64,000 bases of DNA from Echinococcus granulosus (Eukaryota > Platyhelminthes > Cestoda > Cyclophyllidea > Taeniidae). The stretch's first letter is position 1; each line of letters starts with the position of its first letter. The notes beneath the pieces were generated by a model. It was not told where the DNA came from. It made no database searches and saw only the letters and a list, made by a program, of their open reading frames with translations. Of this stretch, positions 1 through 12,497 are shown one piece after another. The DNA is taken from contig NW_020170421.1 in assembly GCF_000524195.1 (NCBI RefSeq), forward strand, positions 72,500 through 136,499, in the 5' to 3' direction. The position numbers were made by a program, and so were the translations under genes.

Positions 1-533
1 TTTGATACAGCCCTGAGATATGAGTAGGAACTGGAAAACTATTTAAACTCCGTCCTTCCTTAAATGACTGCTTTAAGATCAGTGTCCTTACAGCTACCGA
101 TAGACATAGGTGGTGGGCTACACATTCCACGTTTTCCATTACAGTTCCCGAACAGGATGAAACTCCAGATTCAGTGGGATTGCCAAGTGTTGTGGCTGTC
201 AAATACCTTCTCAGGTAAACGAAAATTTGATGGATGATGAGGTTGGTTCGTGGGTGTATTTCTCACGGCACCGAATACGCTGTGATGGTCGACGCGCGCG
301 GTTGATCAAAGTGAACATTGGGGGCGTTGAAGTAGCTGTGTAATATTTTGGTTATTTTTTTATTCTTTGTTTTGGTTTTGCCGACACTTAAGGCTCTGCC
401 TTTGTGCGTCCGCTCGCTGGCATGGCCTTTGGGTCATGGCAATAGCGCTTCAGCCTTTCTGCACGTTGGCATTGCATATTCTGTCCTAGTACTATTTCAC
501 CTTTCGACTTCAGGAAAGACTCGGTGCCCTACA
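1..533 (-). mobile_element. TRIM-like element, clipped by window edge (5' terminal repeat plus internal part)
   Basis: Reading on the minus strand, a terminal repeat lies at about 339-533 (TGTAGGGC start at 533, TTACA end at 339), followed by internal sequence running off the window start. The internal part matches the minus-strand element at 59458-60544: both have TTAAATGACTGCTTT-type text (here near 60-75, there near 60089) and CTGTGATGG/TTGTGATGG text near 278 and 60319. The 64-residue reading frame at 348-542 lies in the repeat and is not a gene. The 3' half, including its second terminal repeat, lies outside the window. Confidence 0.75.
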
Positions 534-541
534 ATACAATG

Positions 542-1571
542 AATTTGTTTTGATTAAGATCTTGACTTAAAAAGCGAACAGACTATGGATGAACTACACT
601 TTTAGAAAATGCTATTTATGAAGACTTTCAAAGCATATTCCCTTTATTCCTATATACACCAACAAAAGTGCACATTCCTTTTTCTACAGGCTTATAAATA
701 TCCTCCCTTTGATGTTCATTTTCCATACTATATTAAATGTCAGGTTATTAGTTAATTCCTCAACGAATACCAAGCAAGTAGAGAAGAAACGCTTTTCGTT
801 GTTAGATTAATCACTAAAGTAGGATTTTGACTACTCCTATCGGGGTATCACAAAGTGAAACATAGTGCCAGGTTAGTCCCTCTAAGTACAATAAATCATC
901 TTTTGGGGGCAAAAGTTATAATTCCTGTGATTGGCCATACTTCCTAGATAGCAAGCCTATAAGCTGAAGAAAGCGGTGAGTGAGAAAATACCTTTAATCT
1001 CCGAGGAGGAGGTTACGAAAACTAATTCCTTCTTAAAGTTCTGCCTCCCCCTTTTAAGCTGGATATTATATCGTCAAACAGTCACTCCTCTCAACGAAAG
1101 AATTTGAAACCGGAAGGAGATGGAAAATAACTCGCAAAACCTACCTTTTACCACTTAACTACTTTGTTTAAACACGCAACTTGGCAAGCATTTTGGATTC
1201 ATATTCAGTGTTGCTGTTTGATCAAAGCAGTAGCATTTGTTGTCATGTCACCTTTTCTAGTTGCAACTGACATTTTATTTAAATGCTCCTTAGACTCCAC
1301 ATGAAAGCGCTTTATATCAGACGAAATAAATGGCAGTGGATTTTCGCTTTGTGCTACAAATTTGTTAAGATCGTAACAGTAAAGACGGTGAACAAATATT
1401 AATTTGTCTGACTGCAGGATTTATGTTACTTTAAATTCCTGCGATTTAACTAATGGTTAGCCACAAAATCTTTTACGAGCTAGGTATAAGTCGTCTTACC
1501 TTTTTATTCTTTTTTTAATAAATAGAACAACCTGCGAAGGCTAATTGGGCAGTTCATAATAGGATACAAAT
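542..1571. other. Intergenic AT-rich DNA
   Basis: I see no gene, repeat-family copy or RNA gene here. The stretch is AT-rich with scattered stops in all frames. Confidence 0.6.
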
Positions 1572-1575
1572 TTAC

Positions 1576-1771
1576 TGTAGCGGCTCGAACCTTTCCTCAA
1601 GGCGAAGAAGACAAGATACTGGGGCAGAATAGGCACTGTCGACGTACAGAAGGGCGGGTGAGCTACTTACATAGCGTAGAGGCCATTTTTCGCAGCAAAA
1701 GTACAGAAGTGGAGCCCTTGTGTGACAGCAAAACCAAAAGAAAGAGTTCACCAAATAATTAAAGTCTTACA
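1576..1771 (+). repeat. Solo terminal repeat (LTR-like) of the TRIM-like family
   Basis: A full-length 196-bp copy that begins TGTAGCGG and ends CTTACA. It is flanked by an identical TTAC on both sides (1572-1575 and 1772-1775), which I read as a 4-bp target-site duplication. Internal landmarks shared with the family are GGGCAGAATA near 1622, ACGTACAGAAGGGC near 1642, and the AATAATTAAAG tail. A solo repeat normally arises by recombination between the two terminal repeats of a complete element. Confidence 0.8.
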
Positions 1772-1775
1772 TTAC

Positions 1776-4700
1776 CTCTTTAAGATGTTTAAAATGCTTG
1801 CAGCTCCTGTCCTTAGGCCAGAATTTAAACCTCGATATCTACTTAGTAACAGATTCTTCATGACATAATACCTTAAGATATGTGGCTAGACGAAAGGTTA
1901 CAAATTGTTGTTAGGTTTTCATCTGTCAAACGTAATTTGCCTTGGTGTCCCGGAAAGTAGCAAAAGAAAGGAATGTAGAGGTATTACTCGTGGTACTTAC
2001 GCCCCCAATGAAGATATATCCGTCAGCATAACTGAAAAGGCTACTTAAGCAACACTTAGACATTTATTTTCCTTCTGCTAAGCCAAACAATATTCACTCA
2101 TTCGTTTAGCCAAGAAAATAAAACGCAATTTCCCCTAAAAATTGTTGAATCATTTATGAGTTCTTGAATAATTACGGGAAGTTTTCTTCATCCGGGTGGG
2201 TATTGCCTATGGATTTTATCAACATCTACTTTTAAATTTTTTTGTAGAATAAATCAAGAAGATTAGATTGTGGAAAATTAGAGACATAGTGGGAGGTTAG
2301 AAGTTAAATGTATGCTGCATTAAAGTCCATTCAATCAACTAATTTCGCCACACTACAATGAATCCTCTTACGACAATGGGCTATATGAATTTTAGGCAAA
2401 ATGAACTTCAGACATAGGTCGTTTTTTCGGTGAACCAGGGAGAAGCGGGAAGTAACACTCGCTGTCACGTTCGCCATGTAGGGTTGGACGATCACGTAGA
2501 CAGATTTAATAACAGCACTTTCTCTTAGGTATTTGGTTATGTAAAGGAGGTGCGAGCGCCATCACTACTGCAAACATTGACACCACCAGCGTTGCAGTCC
2601 TACTGGCCAGACAGAAAAGCGCCCACGTCGAAGCAAAACCACTGTCTACAAAACAGTCGTTACTGTTACTATTGTAAAAAACTGATCTCCTACACAGTGT
2701 GTTTTACAAATTTTGGTTATTAGGACGCGCGTATGCGTGTCTGCGTTGGGTAGACGGCAGTCGGACGACGCTTGGCATTGGTCTGCGCGGTATTCCAATG
2801 AGACACAAACCCTGCCATTGATTTGCATCTCAGTAGCAGCATGCTTGCCTAATTAAGCGACACCACTTTTTACCACTTTAGGGAAGAAAATCGTCAAGGT
2901 CAAGCTAATGAATGAAATGAACTATAATTAGGTGGGAGAAGACTAGCTGTGCGAAAACTAACTGAAAGCCAAAAAAAAATAGAAAAAACAAAAATTTAAG
3001 CGCTGACTTTGAAAATTTCATAGGCTTCTTCTCCTTTATCCAGGCTTTCTTAGAAATGCGCCATTTACCTAAAAAAATAGCGATATTTACACAGCCTAAA
3101 TAAATAGGTAGGTAATAAGGGCAGGATAGGTTTTGCCAAATAGACCGAATGACCGTTTACACAGTGGAGGTGGTCTACCCTTACAATCATACCAAAGATT
3201 TTTACGATCTACGTAGCCTAAATCAAGTGGAACTAAGGCCTAACCGATTCTCACAGTGGGTTTGGAGGTACATGGGTTCCCTATATGGTCTTTTGGCCCT
3301 CCTGATTTCACCAACTTCACTCATTTGATCCAAGGGGATTAAATAAGACTTACCGAAAAATGCTTTCAAATCTCTCACAATTTGTTCTATTCCCAGGTCA
3401 TGCACATTCTGGGAGCATAAGCATCTTTCGCGGAAATTTCACGGTTATCTTGACTGCAGCCTTATTCATGCCTTTTGTCAATGATCACGGATATAGGGTC
3501 CAAATAAGATCACAGTTATGTAACAGGCTTATCACACGTTTTCTTGGACAAATGGGTACTCAAATTCAAACAACAACTCCGAAAAAAGTTGTTTGCAATT
3601 TTTGGTAATAAAACTTGTGAAATTGTTAAATGCGCCGATTAGGGCATTTTGCCCTTGAACATGAATTAAGAAGTGCTATTTAAAACGTAAAATTTGTCTT
3701 AAGGAATGTGCAAAACGATATTTATGTGTGGTGTGGAGTTCCTCTCGCGAGTACTGAGGAGTGACAACTACCATGATCACGTGATGGCTTTTGCTTGTTT
3801 ACGTTAGTGGTGCACATAGTGGCGCGCATCATGTACCTACTGATTGGGAAAGTTTGGTGTAGCTCGCTGCACTGTTTTTTATAACTGATAGGAATTGAAA
3901 ATACATACACATATCAAAGTAAAGGTGTAAGTCAGATCGTGGGTGCGATAGGGTACGCTTCGTCATTATCTGTACCTTTTTGCCCTTACTTCAAATCCAT
4001 CTCTACGTCATAAAATTGAGGTCGAATCTGGTGAATGTTACTGCAGCCTACCCGCTCCACGAAAGCAGTTCAAGATGCTCTTCCAAAGATGCAGAGTCTC
4101 ACTGTTTAGTGTGTTGCTGAGCATTTTGCGAAGTTGCAGTATGAGGCAGGGTGGGGCGGTATAAGGTACTACTTAGAAGTAGTTTAAACAAACAACTGCA
4201 TAATAATTGTGGTGATGGGTCACTTGGAAACAGGGGCTCAGAAATCAAGTCGAGAAAGGCCCCAATTCGTTGCGATTGGCAAAAATAACCAAAGACTAGC
4301 GTAGTAGGAGGTACTTTCAAAACTGTTTCACGGGCACTTAAGCTATGTGAATAAATCGACTGTCTGTCTAGCGACTGACTTGTGATGGGAAATGAAAACA
4401 TTGAGCAAAATAACGTATTTTTGGACATCGTACCTCACACTTTTAAGGGGTCATCACTTTCCTGTCAGACGACTTCGCTTGCGTTGTAAGTGAAGGATCA
4501 AGGACGAAATCGTTCATAGTGGGTTTCCAGTTAAAGTTCAAACAATTAGGGCTATGATCCACCTACTAGATTGAACTGGATGCAGGGTAAAATAGTATAT
4601 GAGGCTCCTCTTCAAAAAACAGTCGTTTGGAGATTTTTTTTTTTATACACAAGACAAGAACTCAAATGATTCCCGTGACAAGACCGCATACCTCATTTTA

Positions 4701-5968
4701 AAATGAATTGAGAGGGCAGTCTCATTTCCAGCCTTCGTATTTTCCTGATATTTCATCATATAGTAATTACCATCTCTTCGTTATAATTAAACAATCGCAT
4801 ACAACGTGAACCCTTAGAAGAAATGGATGGTTTTTGCTTTTAGAGACTAAACACTTAATAAAGCGTATCTCTCTGCATACCTCTATCGAGTTAAGAAAGG
4901 GTGATGGAATTAATATGTTAATATTCCAAAGCGTAAAACATTTTAAGATGTTTTTTTAGTCACCCTATATATTATTATAGCCATAACAGAGAACAACAAT
5001 TAGCAATAACTCCAGAAACTCTTAAAAGTATGGCAAAACCTGTTTTTCGGGAAGTGGACGAATCCAGGTTACATAACCACTCATCTCTGACGTTAAAGAT
5101 AAAGTGGAATGGCACATGTCTTCTAAATTGGAACAAAAGGGCTTGCTAGTTTAAAAACTGTTAGCATAAGTCGCGATGAGATGTGACTTCTTTGGGTGTT
5201 CTAAGGACGACAGTCTGCTGCTTTTTAAGCACTTTAAAATAAAATGGACAAATTTCTGCCTTACCAGCTGAAGTCCGAAATGTGCACTGGCAGCATCATC
5301 ACACAGCATTTGCAGATGGTAAACGAAGTGGCAAGATGTTAGCCCAACATGGGCACTTTTAATGGCCTTTTTCCAATCCACCATGGTCGGTAATAATTGC
5401 GAATGTTAGCCTTTTTAACAAAATGCCCCTTCAGATGGCATTTGGAACAACACAAAAGAAGTTTCCTTTGAGGGAGAAAAGTCCAACTCTGTTATGCTTT
5501 TATGCTCGCTTTTACCAGTAAAGGGGAGGAGCCTCAAAATGTCATATTTTGGAAAATACCCAAAGGCATTTCTTGATGTGCCTTAAGAATAGCCAAAAAT
5601 TTTCCCTTTGATACTACAAAGGTCATGGGCTAGTGAGTGGTGAAAGTTTTTGCTGAATTTCTATTTGCAGTTACCTAATTCTTCGGAAGTAGGCCTAAAT
5701 AAAGAATAGATTCAAGAGAAAAACTAGTTCGAACGAGGTGTGGAAATCACTTAGGTTGGACTACTTAATGAAATACCTAGAAACAATTGAAAATGGTTGC
5801 AAGAACTTCAATTGTCAAAGCGTCTCGCGTGGATAGCGCACCGTATTATGTACATCCTCTTCTTGTTCCAGAGCTTACATGCATTAACTCAATGAATTAA
5901 CACTCTAGTGCCTTTTTCACTGCAGAAGTTTTGACATAAAACAGATCGCTACACCCATAGGTTGATCA
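1776..5968. other. Intergenic DNA with no recognised gene
   Basis: No supported gene. A GC-richer patch at about 2450-2840 contains several CpG and a CCAAT-like motif but has no coding signal I trust. The longest open frame, 109 codons on the minus strand at 4099-4428, has no recognisable domain and an unremarkable composition, so I treat it as chance. Confidence 0.55.
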
Positions 5969-6146
5969 TGTAGCGCCTTGATACTTCTCTGAGGAAGAAA
6001 GAAGACGTAGTGTGGGGCAGAATACTCATTGCCAAAGTGGAGAAGGACTGGGTGGGGAGCTAGTGGCTTAGAAAAAAAGCACAATCGGGAGCCTTAAGTG
6101 ACCGCGAAATCCAAACGAGAAGCTAAACTAATATTCAATGTGCTGC
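5969..6146 (+). repeat. Solo terminal repeat of the TRIM-like family, diverged
   Basis: Begins TGTAGCGCC and retains GGGGCAGAATA near 6014, the AGCCTTAAGTGACC block near 6091, and a degraded tail ending TGCTGCA. It is shorter than the 195-bp norm. The 65-codon frame at 6098-6295 starts inside it and is not a gene. No clean flanking duplication is visible. Confidence 0.7.
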
Positions 6147-9100
6147 AAGCGATATTTCATAAAAATATACGATTATACTTAAATTGGTGTAGTATTAATT
6201 TAATCCGATCAAGCACCACTTTAGATGGTCCGAGAGTCTTGATGGACCCACCAATTTCTCGTAAAAATTTATACGGGGATAATTTGGATTTGTAAACATC
6301 TTCTACCTATAATTTAAGAGTGGATTTGCAAATATTTGATTAGCACCTATTGTGCGAAATAGTGGCGGAGGTGTACCCTCTCCCTATAGTTGCGCTTTAT
6401 CCAGAAGCGATTTCGATTTTGAAGAGGTAAAATTTAGTTGACTTTTTTGCAATACTTTAAAGTGATCAATTTTGTTTAACATTTTAAAGTCATCGAAATC
6501 AAACACTGACGGACCAAGTCTCTGAACACCGCCGTAAGTAATCGTGAATATTAGGCAAATGTGTGACAGAACTTACGCAGTCAAGTTGGAGTCTAGGCTC
6601 AGGGTGTGAACAAGACTGCTCAATTCGCCGCATGATAGCAACAAATTGTACAAAAATTGAATAAATGCGAAAATAAAAAATGACCTAATACTCCCACTAT
6701 TTTTGGTTATTCAATATACCAAAGTTGTAAAAACGGAGGGCATAAATTATACATTTTCATTCAAGCGCTAGTTTGGCCAAGTTATTATTTACCACAACTA
6801 GTTATGCACCAATTCTCCTACTTCTCCAAAAGTTATGAAGTTCACTTTTCGTGCTGCCAATTGGCAGCTTTTCGATTCGCTATTAGTCATTGGAAAAGTA
6901 CCATGGGTGCAAGACTTAATAACTGTTGTGAAAAAGATGATTTGTAATATCCATCAGTTCTTAACTTTAAGCGATTGGTTTTACTCCGCTTTCTTGGATT
7001 CTCATCTGTTCTCATCGGCAAAAGTGTGAGAGTGGCAGGTGATTAACCGTGTGCGTTTTCATTTCACACCCAAGTCAAGTTCTTGGTCCTTTAGGGAACA
7101 ACATGATATTTTGATATGTGGATTCATAGGAAATTACATGATTGAGGAAATATTTGAGTATTTAAGTGCAACACTTATGCTATCCACAAATGAGTAAATA
7201 AGGGATTTTATTTACTTGACGACCTGTAAGGTCCCATTCCCACAGACCTGACTGAACTATAATTTGGCGAGCTTCCAAAGTGGGCAAATTGCATAATCAC
7301 GTGTAAGCTATGCCTCTTTCCCTCCTGTCTAGTGCATAGTGTTAGTTTTTTTCAGCCTCTCTCCTCGACTGCTTCAGCCACTAGGGACGCAAATTTCCCT
7401 ACCCTTGACTGAGCGAAAATTCTACCCTCACATGTACTTTAAATTAAATCAACGTGGTCCCCAGGGGACAGCGTCTGCCTCCACAAGAATGAAGGCGGAG
7501 GATGGAGGCTAAAAGTGACAGTTTAGTGTAGGCAAAAATGCGGAAGGGAGATATCCCACGCCTTATCTATCCAAATGGATATTTCAACAGCTGAAAGAAT
7601 GCATGCAATTATGGAAGAGGGATATAAGACAAATAAAGAACTACCTTAAATACATTGTCGACTTAAAGGGGGTGATTTGGCAAGATCTGAGTATTGTGTG
7701 CGACTTTTAGTCATTTGAATGTTATGTATTTGCCCAAAATGGAGGTAAGTGTCATCACCTCATTCCACCAAAGCAAAAAAATGTGGGTCACATGGCTGAT
7801 CCATATAGCGAGTGCCAAGGTGACTTTTTGTTTTGACATTTTGATCTAAATAGTGGAGGGCTTACGACCCCCTTTATCTTGCTCCTCCACGTTGACATTT
7901 CAAGTCGGAACAAGAGCATCTACCTTGTAGCTTTATATTCTCCGTAGATGTTACGCACATTAAAATTTCTGAAGTCGTTTTGCCTCCACTTCAAAAAGGG
8001 TTTATTATACATATATGGTCGTGGTTCTACTTTCAATTATTCCTAAATTAATTCGAGTTTACTCCATTTTCAAACATTTTAACCAAAAATATTTGAATTG
8101 ATAAGTCGATTTTATTTACTTGTTATTTTTTAACCTGTAACAACGTTCTGGATTATCTCTATGTTGTCTTTATGGAATTAAACTACAAGGTATGTTCCAT
8201 CTCCTTTGTAAATACAGTGGATGGAAGCCTCTGAACAGAAAAGTTGCATTTGATGACTGTGGGTTTTTTGCCAGAAACAAGCATTGTCAATAATTTCCAA
8301 AGTATCAGTTAAGTAATGTAGCTTTCTTCAGATAACTTTTTAGAATCCCTTTGCTCAATTTAACTAAACCAAATGGATTCTTAAAACTACCAAATAAGCT
8401 TTTATAATGTGTCACTTGTCCCGCTAGCATAATTGTACTAATGCAGGTCTTTTGACGTTTCACGCATCTGTCTCCGGTTTCAAATACATTGGTTCGTCAA
8501 GGATATAATGCCTTATTTGAAAAGATAGCTATGTAGGTAACCAATGTTCCCTTGGAGAATTGAAATTTGTAACCGCTTTTAAGACCGCTGGTTTTGTCTC
8601 AGTCACCGAGCTCGTCGAATTTGGTACCTTGCCACCTCAAAGGTGCAGTCGAATTCACGTGTATTACAGTAGGACACGTTAAAAAGTTACTCAGATTTTA
8701 CCTGATTCAACCTTATAACACAATGAACAGCAAACAGTAGAAAATTAATATAAGGCTAAAAAGAATGCCCCATGAAAGTTGCAAAGGTGGCAATAAAAGG
8801 AATGAACGCCACATTAAAAGTGGTCACCACGTGAAGGTTTTATCATTGCATAAAAGTGTTCCAAGTAGATCAAAACTCCCACGTTTTCGATCTGGTGACA
8901 AATAGTGAGTCACAAATCACCAACACATAGAAACAACCACATTATAAAGGCCACATCCCATTGGCTGTCATCGGGTTCGAAGGTCACGTTACAGTAGACT
9001 AAGCTCCACCAGAAGAAAGGCTAATGTTAAAGGAACATTCTAAAGTGCAGTTCGGGCAGGTTTGGAGACAAGAGGGACTCTAGCATCCACAAAACGATGA

Positions 9101-12100
9101 AACCCAGTGCTGTCATTAAAAATAAGTTAATTTATTTTCTATATTTTAGTTAAACCATTAACGCAGTTGCATTGCATGACCTGTGGTCGTGTTTTTTGGT
9201 TACTAAACATTTAAAATCATGCAATCTGTCAATAATGAGTCATTTTGGCGATACTGAAATAATAATGTACTAGTATTTAGTAGAAATTCATTCATTAAGC
9301 ACTGACTTGGCAGTAAAATTATGAACACTATGCTCTATTCGATACAAATACTCAGACACTCTTTATTTGGGCCTAATGTATGAAGATCAAGTCATTTAAC
9401 TTTACTTTGTGAGAATGTGATAGGCTTTTGGTAGGTGTAGTAAGTTCTGACAATCTTTGCCATGTTTGCCAGTACTTGCAAACTCGAAGCGTGTCTATTC
9501 TTCTTCCAATTGCCTGCAGGTCTGACATTAAGTCCAAAGTATCACTTCTTTCTGCTGCTGCTGATAGCACAGTGTAGGAGTGATTCTTTGTGGACTTTGC
9601 AATTAAATTGCACTATTGTACTGGTAAAAGTCAGCGACATATTTTTCAAGGCCTGTTTAACCTTTAAGCTATCAAAGTATCAACCATGTTATGAGTATTT
9701 TCTGTTCAAATTTAGAAAAAGGGTTTTGCTTTATCTGTGGGTAAAAATGACATTTTAAAGTGGTGAGACTTATGTTTTGCAAAAAAACCAACGTGGATGC
9801 AGAGACAGACTTCAAATTTGTTCCTTTTATTCCCAAAATAGATTATTAGGCTACCTTTTCCGACATGCTACTCCTCCTGACATAGAAGTAGTACATTTAG
9901 CAGCTTAGAATTCAGCAAATTGGATAAAGTTTTGACTCCAGAAAAACGGTGTCACTTTTTATAATTGCTTCTGCACAAACATATGTCAATCTAGTCAAGA
10001 AGAGAGGCATTACCAAGACTTGCAGATGCCAACACGATTGAGGTGGAGATGATCATGAAGTAGGTAGGGGGGGGGGGGGGAAAGGGAGTAAGGCAAGCAA
10101 TCAAGTTGGCAATAAGTATTCAGAGGCAGTAGTTCATTAAAGATCTAAAATGAGGGCGTCTGCACTTTAGAGGGTCACTGCGGTTAAGATGTGTTGGCAG
10201 TTCCTCTCCCGGTCAACAAACGTTTGCCCAGACTGTAAAACATTCAAATGAGCTTAAATTTGATGCGTCTGCAGTGGAAATGTAGACAGTTTTAGAGGTG
10301 ACACACAGCTTTAACGAATTAAATTATGGTAAATGAGGCAAATGGTGTAAAAATTACGAAAATTTCACCATTGCTGAAATGAATTGGCCAATCAACCAAT
10401 GGCTGGATGCTCATAGTCGATACTCGCAGCTTTTTTATGCGCATATGCATTTCATTATGAAGTGTTTAGTAGTGAGCTCCTCGTAATTTCGGGCGCCGAA
10501 AATTTAGTCTGAGGATCTATCTCGATATTCTCAAAATCACTCAAAATTTTGGGCACTTCTCAAAATGTTCGAATAGACAATGTCCTCTAGTTTAACCTCA
10601 AATCAACATTGTAAATCAAAAATAACGAGTAAACGTATTGCTTAAACAAGGCTGCAGTAATTTTCCTCAAAGCAAAACAATATAAACGTTAACATTTTAG
10701 ACTTTTGAAATTGGATTCTTTGATAAAAAGCTGTAAGTTCTAGTTCTATTTGTGATTCTGCAGCGGAGTCAGAGTATCACTGGCACACCTTCTTTGGGGA
10801 TTTAGCAACTTATCACTTTCTAATTGAAGAAGCATTACCAATGGCATGAAGAAGGATACCCTGACATTTTGGAGGTAGGAGGAAGAAGGCGCTTTTGTTT
10901 TTGCTTCCCGGGTGTAACACAAAGCTAAATTTTTTTATATATTTATGATCTTCTTTCCATCTAAAAGCACATCGTACAAGGGGATAGTAGTCGAACATGG
11001 AGTACTGCAGCAATCACTAAAAGAGTCAACGAAAAGTTAGACTATATTCTTTGCTCTGAAGTAAGTGCTTGGCTCAAATAAAAGTCCAACGCTTGCTCCT
11101 CTTGCCGTACTTTAGATAATGTCATTACACTAAAAAAGCGGAAGATTTTATGCTGCAGCAATGTGATTTGTTCTCCGTCTACAACTTTGTCAAAAAGGAG
11201 CTTTCAAATGACATTTGGCAGTCACGTTAACCCTCTGAGAGTAAAATTGGACTTTGTTTTCCTTTTATCATACCTCTGTTTCGTAGATGTGTCCGCCTTC
11301 AAACTTTCTTTTTCAGTAAAGTTGCTTTTATGCATATTCATTTAACATTTTCCTATGATAAAACAGCGAGAAGCAAGTTTGTTAACCTACTCTCACTTGT
11401 CTCGCAGATACTACTTTTAAACAATTAGTTTCAACAATACAGATTTGAAGGAGAAGCCTTATGGTCATAAAAAACAACTTTGGCCGTTAAGTGCAAGTGT
11501 TCGAAATCAGCAAGTGATTAGTTAAATAATTTAAGAAGCTCCCAAAATAAATGACTGAGTTGTTTGGAGAGCCTCACATGGAATTCGAGTTCTGGGATAT
11601 TCTAGTGTGATGTTATTTGGCTATTTACTGTAGCAGTTTCATTGTATTTGTTTTTTCTATTAATCGTAGTGCTCACTTCAAGTCAAGTAAAGCCAACAGG
11701 ACAATTTGCGGATGAATTTCGGTTTTAGTATCTGCCTGTTACTTCACAGACTTTTGCAAACACTGATTCTAATGATTAACAAAAAGTGTTTTTGTATTTC
11801 TGGCTTGTTTTCAAATTTTCTTTCAAATTTTAGGTAGGTAAGTACTCAAAGTACCTTCATTTCCTCTGTTACCCATCGCTTCTAGATTGAGCTTAAATTT
11901 TCCTCCATGTACACATTGCCTACGCCTCTAGCTACTTCAGCTGGCATATTTCACACCAAAATTCAGCATTAGGTGTAGAGAAAAACGAAAAATGTGTCTC
12001 TAATTCAAGACCCCAAGACAGGGTGTGATTTATAATTTTACCGATGTGTGAGTTGTTGAGACGGTAACAGATCCGTAAATGGGAAGCTGGCGGAAAGTGG

Positions 12101-12303
12101 TTTTTGTAACAAAATAGATAAGATAGCCATCCAGCCTTTCAAAAACAAAAAGTAGAAGTCTTTGGTTGACCACATTACTTGCTTAACTCGTGTTTCGGCC
12201 CCAATATTTATTCAAGCTGTACAAAGCACCAGTCTGGAAGCTGATACAGTGTTTTAATATACCTAGCGTACGATGGGAATGGCTGAGATGAAGTGGAAAC
12301 ACA
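6147..12303. other. Intergenic DNA with no recognised gene
   Basis: AT-rich sequence with no gene, no RNA gene and no copy of the dispersed family. The only conspicuous feature is a run of 14 G at 10067-10080. Open frames here (for example 9462-9758 plus, 98 codons) lack any recognisable protein features. Confidence 0.55.
10067..10080. repeat. Homopolymer run, 14 G
   Basis: An uninterrupted G run followed by AAAGGGAG. Runs this long are prone to slippage and to sequencing error, so the exact length should not be trusted. Confidence 0.9.
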
Positions 12304-12497
12304 TGTAGCGCCCCAAGACTCCCCTGAAAATGAAAGAAGAGTTAATACTCGGGCAGAATATGTATTACTGACCTACGGAAGAGCTTGGGGCTACTAACAT
12401 GGCTCAGAGGACGGGCAGTTCAGTGGAAGTGTGATGGTGGAACTTTAAGTGTTCCATTACCAAATCCTCGAATGAGATAAACAGGTAATGTATTACA
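12304..12497 (+). repeat. Solo terminal repeat of the TRIM-like family
   Basis: 194 bp, beginning TGTAGCGCC and ending TATTACA, with CGGGCAGAATATG near 12351. The middle is diverged but collinear with the family to its end. ACAT follows the 3' end at 12498. If the 5' boundary is set one base later (GTAGCG), ACAT also precedes it, so a 4-bp duplication is possible but ambiguous. Confidence 0.75.

Noticed and set aside
4099..4428. 109-codon minus-strand open frame
   Set aside because: No recognisable domain and no start or splice context; a frame this long is expected by chance in 64 kb.
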